From Pseudomonadota bacterium (GTDB taxonomy: Bacteria; Pseudomonadota; Alphaproteobacteria; Rhizobiales; Aestuariivirgaceae), in contig JAEKFU010000389.1 of the NCBI GenBank assembly GCA_016522385.1, forward strand, positions 1 to 11,207: a stretch of 11,207 nucleotides of DNA, read 5' to 3'. The notes beneath the pieces are model-generated. The model saw only the letters and a list, made by a program, of their open reading frames with translations. It searched no databases and was not told the DNA's origin. Positions within the stretch are counted from its first letter, which is position 1; every line of letters starts with the position of its first letter. The translations under genes and the position numbers were made by a program. Below are positions 6,137 through 11,207 of this stretch, piece after piece.

Positions 6137-7688
6137 AGGTCGCGCCATGTCCTTTTCCTCCGTCGACGTCGAGACCGCCGCCGTGCTCCTGCAGTATCTT
6201 CTCAACGGCAGGCAAACCCAGTCCGACGCCGAAACTCTTTGTCGTGAACAGCGGCTCGAGGATCCGTTTCATGTCGGCCTCGCAAATACCCGGACCATTG
6301 TCTGCGACCAATATCTCGATACCGCGCTGCGTCAGGCGCGATGAGATGACGATCCTGGGATTTTCGATCGGGTTGTCCAGAGGCTTTCCGGCTTTGCCGA
6401 CCATTGCCTCTGCGCTGTTGGAAATCAAATTGATGATCACCCGCTGCATTTGGTGGGCATCGAACCCGGTCTGCGTTTCGCCCAGACCCAAACGGCATTC
6501 GACCGCCACTTCCACAGGGAGATCCGCTGCCTGTTCGCTTACGATGTCCTCTAACCAAGTGTCGACATGCTTGGTTTTCAGTTCCACGCTGCGGGTGCGG
6601 GCGAAGTCTAGCAACTCGGCGATGATTTGATCGCATCTCGCCACGCCGTTCTTGATCCGCGCCATCGGTTTATCCAGACCGAGTCCGAGATCCTTAGTCT
6701 TGCGCTCAATGATGAAGGATGACGTGCGCACGGCGCCCAAAGGATTGCGGATCTCATGGGCAACCGTTGCGGTCAATTGGCCAAGCTGAGCGAGTTTGCC
6801 TTTCTTGACAAGTTCATTTTGCGCCTGCTGCAGTTCGTTTAGCTTCTGCTCAAGCGCGCTGTTGACGTGGGCCAGTTCAGTATTCTTGCCGACTAACAGG
6901 TCGGCTAGCTGGCGTGATTTTGCTTCCGCCTCCTGCCGGGCAGTGGCAAGTTCCTCGGCCTGCCTGCGGGCCTCTGCCTCAACCGCCTCCTGGTCCTTGG
7001 CCCGCTCGGCCTCCAGCCTCATGCCCGATATATGATGCTGAAGGCGCATCAGGATCATGGCGCCACCAAGAACCGCTATGAAGACAAGGATGCCGAGAAT
7101 TGTCGATTGCTTACGAAGACCGGCGAGAAACGCCGCCGCAGGCACATCGAGCACATAGGCGCCCATTACTTCACCAAGCCGCCATTGCGGACCACCGTTC
7201 TGAATGCTGTTGTGGCAGGACACGCACGCGTCCTCGCCTGCGATCACCGGTCGGATCGTGCGAAAAATCTCTCTGCCGCGTGCGCCGACGAAATTGGTCC
7301 AGCTCTTGGGGTTCGGTTGACCCGCCATACCGGAGATGATGCGTCTTGGCTGGGCTTCGGCCGGCTCGATCTTGATGGCTCGTCCGGGTACTCCAACCAT
7401 CCGGACGTTCACGATACGGCCGCCTTTGCGACTGCCGTTAAATTCTTCAAAGGGGTGCGCGCGAAGCCTTGCGGTAACCTGACTTGTTGCATCCGAAAGA
7501 CTTTTGCGAATATCCGAGTATCTGCTGACAAATACACTGGTCAGTTCAAGAACCGTGGCTTTTTCTTCTACCTTTCGTGCTCGAAAATTGTCGACGTTGA
7601 AGACGAAATGGGCAAACCCGGTCGCCAGTGCCAAAACACCGCACACTACGACCAGCAACGGTTTGGTGAGTGCGCTGAGCCCCATCAT
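6090..7688 (-). CDS. Membrane sensor histidine kinase with c-type haem motif (DUF3365/Tll0287-like sensor)
   Basis: This 532-residue kinase has a membrane helix at about 9-29, a periplasmic sensor domain at about 30-192 and a second helix at about 195-215. A long charged coiled coil (about 222-296) leads to the kinase core. The sensor domain ends in DACVSCHN, giving a covalent haem motif C155-V-S-C158-H159, as in Tll0287-like (DUF3365) domains. It probably senses redox state or a gas such as oxygen or NO. The phospho-acceptor is H311 in VAHEIRNPLGAV. The ATPase boxes are N (NLISNSAEAM), G1 (VADNGPGI), F (EPLFTTK) and G2 (GVGLGLPAV). Two ATGs stand in tandem. AGAGGT lies very close to the first (7688), so the second (7685) may be the real start. 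No response regulator adjoins it. The 3' end overlaps the doubtful ORF at 5786. Confidence 0.92.
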   Translation of the reverse strand: MMGLSALTKPLLVVVCGVLALATGFAHFVFNVDNFRARKVEEKATVLELTSVFVSRYSDIRKSLSDATSQVTARLRAHPFEEFNGSRKGGRIVNVRMVGVPGRAIKIEPAEAQPRRIISGMAGQPNPKSWTNFVGARGREIFRTIRPVIAGEDACVSCHNSIQNGGPQWRLGEVMGAYVLDVPAAAFLAGLRKQSTILGILVFIAVLGGAMILMRLQHHISGMRLEAERAKDQEAVEAEARRQAEELATARQEAEAKSRQLADLLVGKNTELAHVNSALEQKLNELQQAQNELVKKGKLAQLGQLTATVAHEIRNPLGAVRTSSFIIERKTKDLGLGLDKPMARIKNGVARCDQIIAELLDFARTRSVELKTKHVDTWLEDIVSEQAADLPVEVAVECRLGLGETQTGFDAHQMQRVIINLISNSAEAMVGKAGKPLDNPIENPRIVISSRLTQRGIEILVADNGPGICEADMKRILEPLFTTKSFGVGLGLPAVEKILQEHGGGLDVDGGKGHGATFTAWFPMRNSMDAAA

Positions 7689-7754
7689 ACACCTCTTGCG
7701 CTCGGCAAATTACCGTCAAATTCGGCATCGAAACGCGTTGTACGCCCGTCGACG

Positions 7755-7770
7755 CAATCAGCCGTGATTG
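7755..7770. promoter_or_regulatory. Palindrome in the kinase/GFA divergent gap
   Basis: Arms CAATCA (7755-7760) and TGATTG (7765-7770) flank a GCCG spacer, and partial symmetry continues outward. It lies 67 bases upstream of the kinase start, where a regulator of that gene could bind. There is no direct evidence of use. Confidence 0.25.
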
Positions 7771-7840
7771 ACGGGGCAAGTTACGGCGAGCGGGTAAACA
7801 ATCTATGAGTAGTTTGCAGGGTGGCCTAGAATTTAATCAG

Positions 7841-7870
7841 CAGCAGTTACGTCAAAACTGCAGCTGTTAC
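7841..7870. promoter_or_regulatory. Direct repeat with 20-base period before the GFA gene
   Basis: CAGCAGTTAC (7841-7850) and CAGCTGTTAC (7861-7870) differ at one base and start exactly 20 bases apart, two turns of DNA. This arrangement is common for response-regulator dimers bound on one face of the helix. The pair lies 59 bases before the GFA start and 153 bases from the kinase start. The bases between them also form an imperfect inverted repeat (CAGTT/AACTG). No clear promoter boxes are visible; GATAAT near 7908 is a possible -10. Confidence 0.3.
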
Positions 7871-7928
7871 CTTAGGACTTATGTATTGGGTATGCCCATC
7901 GTCTCGATAATCAGTGTAGAGTTTGCAA

Positions 7929-8351
7929 ATGCCAGACTGCAAAGACCTAACCACTGGTGGCTGCCAGTGCGGCGCCGTTCGCTACGGAGTCGCCGGCCCG
8001 CCGCTGGAGATCTATGTTTGTCACTGCACTGAATGCCGCAAGCAATCGGCATCTGCTTTTGGAATCTCTGTGATTGTGAAAAGTGCCGACGTCCGGCTCA
8101 TCAACGGTGAGTTGCAGCACTGGTCAAGACTGACCGACAGCGGCCGGCGACTGGACTGCTATTTATGCGCTCAATGCGGTTCGCGCATCTGGCACGGTGA
8201 CAAGGATCGGAATGAGACCCTCAGCATCAAAGGCGGTTCGCTGGATGAACCGGTTGATCTGGCAACTGCGGTTCACATCTGGACGCGCAGCAGGCAATCA
8301 GGTGTCATCATTCCCGAGCATGCCGATAGATTTGAAGAGGAACCGGATTAG
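7929..8351 (+). CDS. GFA/CENP-V domain zinc protein
   Basis: This 140-residue protein matches the GFA (glutathione-dependent formaldehyde-activating)/CENP-V family. The N-terminal GGCQCGAVRY gives C12 and C14. YVCHCTECRKQSASAF gives C31, C33 and C36. CYLCAQCGSRIW gives C77, C80 and C83. In this family most of these cysteines bind two zinc ions. The ending HIWTRSRQSGVIIPEHADRF is also typical. Members are often called carbon-sulfur lyases or S-hydroxymethylglutathione synthases, but few have proven activity. A formaldehyde role would fit a locus with an oxidative demethylase, though that link is only inferred. The ATG at 7929 is chosen; its ribosome site is weak (TAGAG), and a TTG two codons upstream is possible. 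The gene is divergent from the haem-motif kinase. Confidence 0.88.
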   Translation: MPDCKDLTTGGCQCGAVRYGVAGPPLEIYVCHCTECRKQSASAFGISVIVKSADVRLINGELQHWSRLTDSGRRLDCYLCAQCGSRIWHGDKDRNETLSIKGGSLDEPVDLATAVHIWTRSRQSGVIIPEHADRFEEEPD

Positions 8352-8358
8352 CAGTTGC

Positions 8359-8377
8359 GACGCATTCGAAATGCGTC
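8359..8377 (+). terminator. Perfect hairpin after the GFA gene
   Basis: Arms GACGCATT (8359-8366) and AATGCGTC (8370-8377) are perfect 8-base complements around the loop CGA, starting 8 bases after the GFA stop. No T-run follows, so it may be a processing or stability hairpin, or a terminator that needs a factor. Confidence 0.4.
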
Positions 8378-8726
8378 TCGAACCGCAGGACCATGAACCG
8401 ATGATGGAGTGATTTTGTGCGGTACTAGTCGCCATTTTGCTCGCCCTGCCCATTCAGATCGCCGACGCCTTGGATGCTGCAGGAACCGCGTTGGATCGAG
8501 CTCGCGCCGACTGCAATCGATCGATGGCGCGATTTTGGCGACCGATCCGCAAATGGCCATCAGCCTGGCTGATCTTACCGGCGCTGGACGGCCGGAAGAA
8601 TTAGTCGAAGCAATCAGTTCGCCTGCCTGACCGCACTATCATTGTGTTGCGGCACCAGCGGTTGCAAGCTGCCTGTGATCGTCGACGGGACGCCTTTCGC
8701 GTTCCTCGCAAAGGCCTGAAGAGTCG
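8378..8726. other. Gap without a convincing gene; possible decayed ORF at 8413-8630
   Basis: In the frame of base 8413 the sequence reads as a signal-peptide-like stretch (AVLVAILLALPIQIADA) followed by a helical segment (LDAAGTALDRARADCNRS). It has no ATG and then becomes poor. From about 8520 the frame of base 8409 reads more naturally (AILATDPQMAISLADLTGAGRPEELVEAI) up to a TGA at 8630. This pattern could be a small secreted protein gene broken by frameshifts, or chance. Bases 8631-8726 show nothing that I can name. Confidence 0.25.
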
Positions 8727-8751
8727 ACAGGTCAGCCGACGGTAGACCTGT
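8727..8751. repeat. 25-base interrupted palindrome upstream of the BCCT gene
   Basis: Arms ACAGGTC (8727-8733) and GACCTGT (8745-8751) are perfect complements. The 11-base spacer contains a further CCG-A-CGG symmetry. It lies about 270 bases before the BCCT start. It could be an operator or a hairpin in a transcript; nothing in the sequence decides which. Confidence 0.3.
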
Positions 8752-8968
8752 GCTCACGCTGGCGGTTCACTGAAACCTGCGTGACCACGAGAATGCCCGC
8801 CGGGAAACCGTCTCCTAGGATGGTACAGAGTCGCAGAGCTTGCGTAGCAAAGCCAAGTAACACGGCAGCTGAGATCGTCATTCGGGACACTTCAACATTA
8901 CCCAGAATGCGAAGTGACAATACGCCTCACTTGGTCTACCGTTAGGCTCCTAGGCCGCGGCAAAGCGG

Positions 8969-8990
8969 GCATTGCAGTGCAACGCAATGC
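8969..8990. promoter_or_regulatory. Candidate operator just upstream of the BCCT gene
   Basis: Arms GCATTGC (8969-8975) and GCAATGC (8984-8990) flank an 8-base spacer. Overlapping them is an 11-base perfect palindrome, TTGCA-G-TGCAA (8972-8982). The half-site TGCAA recurs at 8988-8992. The cluster ends 31 bases before the ATG, a natural position for a repressor. It is followed by an A-rich stretch rather than Ts, so it is not a terminator. I could not place convincing -35 and -10 boxes for this gene. Confidence 0.4.
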
Positions 8991-9021
8991 AAGAAAAATA
9001 CTACAGAGGGGAGGTGCGGCA

Positions 9022-10575
9022 ATGGCTGAACCAGTTACATCAGGTCTATCCATCAATACAGTATTTCTGGTCTCGATGGGCTTTTGCGTCGGCATCGGCG
9101 GTTGGGGACTGATCGATCCGGACAGCATGACCGGGACCATGCTTGGTTTCACCAACTACATGCTGACCAGCGGCAGTTGGGCCTGGTTGTTCCTGTGCAC
9201 TTGTTTCCTCATCTTGAGCGGCTACATGGCTTTCGGGCCATACGGCAGCGTCCGCCTTGGCCGGGATGACGAAGAGCCGGAGTTTTCCACCGTCTCCTGG
9301 ATCGCCATGCTGTTTGCCGGTGGCATGGGCTCGGGCCTTTTGCTGTGGGGCGCAGCCGAGCCGATGTACCACTACGTCTCGCCGCCCGGCATGGAAGGCA
9401 GCACAGCAGCTGCCGCCCGTCAGGCGCTGGTCATCACAAACCTGCATTGGGGTCTGCATGCCTGGGCGATCTACGCCGTTTGTGCGCTGGTGATTGCCTA
9501 TTTTTCGTTCAGGCGAGGTGAATCTCCGATGATTTCGACGCCGATCAAGGCGCTGTTCGGCGGCCAGACCGGCGAAATGGTCGGCAAGGTGGCCGATATA
9601 CTTGCGGTTCTGTCGGTCGTTTTCGGACTGGCCGGATCGCTCGCCATGGGAACGCTCGGCGTCCGCTCCGGATCTTTCTATGCCTTCGGGACCCCACAGA
9701 CCCTCACCGCATCGATGATCATCCTGGTTATTCTGTTCGTCAGTTACATGCTCTCAGCGACGACCGGTGTGGAAAAGGGCATCAAGATCCTGTCGAACAT
9801 CAATATGGTCATCGCCGTCTTGATCATGCTGATGGTGTTGTTCGCCGGTCCGACCCAATACATTCTGGAAGCGTTTATTGACTCGATTGGCGCCTATCTC
9901 TCCAGCATAATTGTGATGTCGTTCAAGCTGTTCCCATTCGAAGGCCTGACCGGCTGGAGTGCCGGCTGGACCTTGACCTATCTGATCTGGTGGATTGCCT
10001 GGGGACCATTCATCGGCATCTTCGTGGCCCGTATCTCACGTGGCCGCACGATCCGCGAATTCTGCATTGGCGTCGTGCTGGTGCCGACTGTGTTTTCGAT
10101 GCTGTGGTTTGCCGTGTTTGGCGCTGCCGGATTCTACATCGAACTGCATGGCGGCGGTGGCCTCAAGGAGCTTATCTTTGAAGATGTGACCAAGGCACTG
10201 TTCGGCTTCCTCGGCTATTTCCCGGGCGGCGACATTCTCAACATCCTCGCGGTCGCCTTGATGTTCGTGTTCCTGGTGACATCGGCCGATTCAGGCACTT
10301 TCGTGCTCTCGATGATGACCACTGACGGCAACCTCAATCCGCCGGTCATGCAGAAAATGGTATGGGGTTCCCTGATCGCCGCGATCACCGCCGGTACGCT
10401 GTTCTCGGGATCGGTCACCGTTGCCAAGGCGATGGCGATCACCGGGGCGATACCGTTCTCGGTAATAGTCATGTTGCAGATTGTCGGCTTCTTGCGGGAA
10501 ATCCGTAAAGAGCGCACCGACTTACCGGGACCGATCGAAGCGCGTGGCGCGACAGTTGGCCAGGCGAAGTCCTGA
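9022..10575 (+). CDS. BCCT-family betaine/carnitine/choline transporter
   Basis: This 517-residue inner-membrane carrier has 12 predicted helices. Helix 4 carries HWGLHAWAIY, with W143, W148 and Y151 spaced as the betaine-binding W189, W194 and Y197 of BetP. The family signature region is GWTLTYLIWWIAWGPF (residues 311-330), followed by ARISRGRTIREF. W324 matches BetP W374. Leu321 replaces the first Trp of the signature. GMGSG (101-105) lies in the glycine stretch used in substrate coupling, and TSADSGTFVL near 420 matches the sodium-site region of BetP. The C-terminal tail is only about 25 residues, far shorter than the osmosensing tail of BetP, so nutrient uptake is more likely than osmotic control. 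The ATG at 9022 follows GAGGGGAGG; an upstream in-frame extension to 8914 lacks hydrophobic or conserved sequence. The binding-protein gene follows after 25 bases. Confidence 0.93.
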   Translation: MAEPVTSGLSINTVFLVSMGFCVGIGGWGLIDPDSMTGTMLGFTNYMLTSGSWAWLFLCTCFLILSGYMAFGPYGSVRLGRDDEEPEFSTVSWIAMLFAGGMGSGLLLWGAAEPMYHYVSPPGMEGSTAAAARQALVITNLHWGLHAWAIYAVCALVIAYFSFRRGESPMISTPIKALFGGQTGEMVGKVADILAVLSVVFGLAGSLAMGTLGVRSGSFYAFGTPQTLTASMIILVILFVSYMLSATTGVEKGIKILSNINMVIAVLIMLMVLFAGPTQYILEAFIDSIGAYLSSIIVMSFKLFPFEGLTGWSAGWTLTYLIWWIAWGPFIGIFVARISRGRTIREFCIGVVLVPTVFSMLWFAVFGAAGFYIELHGGGGLKELIFEDVTKALFGFLGYFPGGDILNILAVALMFVFLVTSADSGTFVLSMMTTDGNLNPPVMQKMVWGSLIAAITAGTLFSGSVTVAKAMAITGAIPFSVIVMLQIVGFLREIRKERTDLPGPIEARGATVGQAKS

Positions 10576-10600
10576 CGACACGGTGAGAGGAGAGCTGAAA

Positions 10601-11207
10601 ATGATTATGCGTACGCTGTTTGCGATCCTTACCGTCGGCTTGTTTCTGGCCGGTTGCAGCGAAGACGACCGGTCCGTCAAGATCGGCACCAAGAACTTTG
10701 GCGAAAGCAATATCCTGTCGCATATGGTCGCGATACTCGCCAGGGATCAGGGTTTGCAGGTCGAAGGACCGGTTGAATATGCCAGTACCCCGGCCATTCT
10801 CGAAGCGCTCAAGCGCGGCGATATCGATGCCTATCCAGACTATAATGGGACGGGGCTGGTCATGCTTGGCCAGAATGCGGTTGCCGACGGCGACGAGGCC
10901 ACCAAACGGGTCAAGGAACTGTACGAACCGCTCGGCCTGACCTGGCTGCCGCGCTTCGGCTTTGCCAACAACTACGGCCTGGCCATGCGCGAAGCTCGCG
11001 CCAAGGAACTTGGCGTCAGCACCCTGTCCGATCTTGTTGCCAAAGCCGGCAGCCTCACGCTCGGCATTGAGGATGACTTCCAGAGGCGCCCACTCGACGG
11101 CCTGACACCCCTGCTGCAGCGCTACGGCATGTCGTTCGGCTCGATCGACGTTGTCAAACTCGATGACCGGGGTCAGCTCTATGACAAGCTGCTGGACGGC
11201 GCTGTGG
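10601..11207 (+). CDS. Glycine betaine/choline-type ABC substrate-binding lipoprotein (OsmF/OpuCC-like), 3' end outside the window
   Basis: The first 202 codons are present. The N-terminus is a lipoprotein signal peptide with lipobox L16-A-G-C19, so the mature protein should be anchored in the periplasm. KIGTKNFGESNILSHMVAIL (27-46) and AYPDYNGTG (77-85) are typical of the OpuAC-domain proteins of the OsmF/OpuCC/ProX type, which bind quaternary amines for ABC importers. The later segments (NNYGLAMREARAKELGVSTLSDL, LTLGIEDDFQRRPLDGLTPLLQRYG) also fit. The start follows GAGAGGAGAG (10584-10593) by 7 bases. It is almost certainly in one transcript with the BCCT gene. Permease and ATPase genes would be expected beyond the window. 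The ligand is not decidable from this part. Confidence 0.9.
   Translation, partial: MIMRTLFAILTVGLFLAGCSEDDRSVKIGTKNFGESNILSHMVAILARDQGLQVEGPVEYASTPAILEALKRGDIDAYPDYNGTGLVMLGQNAVADGDEATKRVKELYEPLGLTWLPRFGFANNYGLAMREARAKELGVSTLSDLVAKAGSLTLGIEDDFQRRPLDGLTPLLQRYGMSFGSIDVVKLDDRGQLYDKLLDGAV

Noticed and set aside
7032..7808. 258-codon plus-strand ORF opposite the histidine kinase N-terminus
   Set aside because: It is a long but antisense frame over the haem-motif sensor domain. Composition is unlike a real protein, and no start signal was seen.
8732..8920. 62-codon minus-strand ORF upstream of the BCCT gene
   Set aside because: It has a partly hydrophobic product, but mixed codon use, a non-ATG start and no ribosome site. 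It could be a gene relic but cannot be supported.
8813..8954. CTCCTAGG occurring twice (about 8813 and 8947)
   Set aside because: An 8-mer repeated once is expected by chance and has no flanking similarity.
8959..8975. Sigma-54 promoter before the BCCT gene (GG...GC)
   Set aside because: The GG and GC elements are 13 bases apart instead of the required 10.

Overview
The window looks like chromosomal DNA from an alphaproteobacterium, possibly of the Rhizobiales/Hyphomicrobiales type. This is inferred from the moderately high GC content, the GC-rich third codon positions, purine-rich ribosome binding sites and the gene families present. No rRNA, tRNA, CRISPR array or clear insertion sequence is visible, so the genus cannot be fixed.

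Layout. The left edge carries an 89-base nested inverted repeat (53-141). It is followed by a four-helix membrane protein of unknown function (207-620, +) and a 2-oxoglutarate/Fe(II) oxygenase of the BesD/HalD-like type (707-1552, +). A small secreted protein (1623-1895, +) has its own promoter and overlaps tail to tail with a Rieske non-haem iron oxygenase (1885-3039, -). An amidase-signature hydrolase (3355-4758, -) lies upstream of the Rieske gene in the same direction. Divergent from the amidase is a secreted OmpA-domain protein (5079-5687, +) with a structured leader. A doubtful single-helix ORF (5786-6136, +) follows and runs into the 3' end of a histidine kinase (6090-7688, -). That kinase has a predicted c-type haem motif in its periplasmic sensor domain. 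A GFA/CENP-V zinc protein (7929-8351, +) is divergent from the kinase. After about 670 bases with several palindromes but no convincing gene come a BCCT-family transporter (9022-10575, +) and, 25 bases later, an OsmF/OpuCC-type substrate-binding lipoprotein (10601 to the window edge, +).

How the genes may fit together. The Rieske protein has a glutamate at the inter-subunit bridging position (E212), as in carnitine and related quaternary-ammonium oxygenases. The BCCT carrier and the binding protein belong to families that import betaine, choline or carnitine. The right end therefore probably imports quaternary amines, and the Rieske enzyme probably demethylates or cleaves one. The BesD-like hydroxylase and the amidase could act on the same or related nitrogen compounds, but that is only an inference from proximity. 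No reductase partner for the Rieske enzyme and no response regulator for the kinase lie in the window.

The items most worth a second look are the nested palindrome at 53-141, the BesD-like enzyme with an iron-binding Asp where halogenases have Gly, the haem-motif kinase, the perfect 10-bp hairpin inside the small secreted gene, and the BCCT protein with a Leu in its Trp signature.
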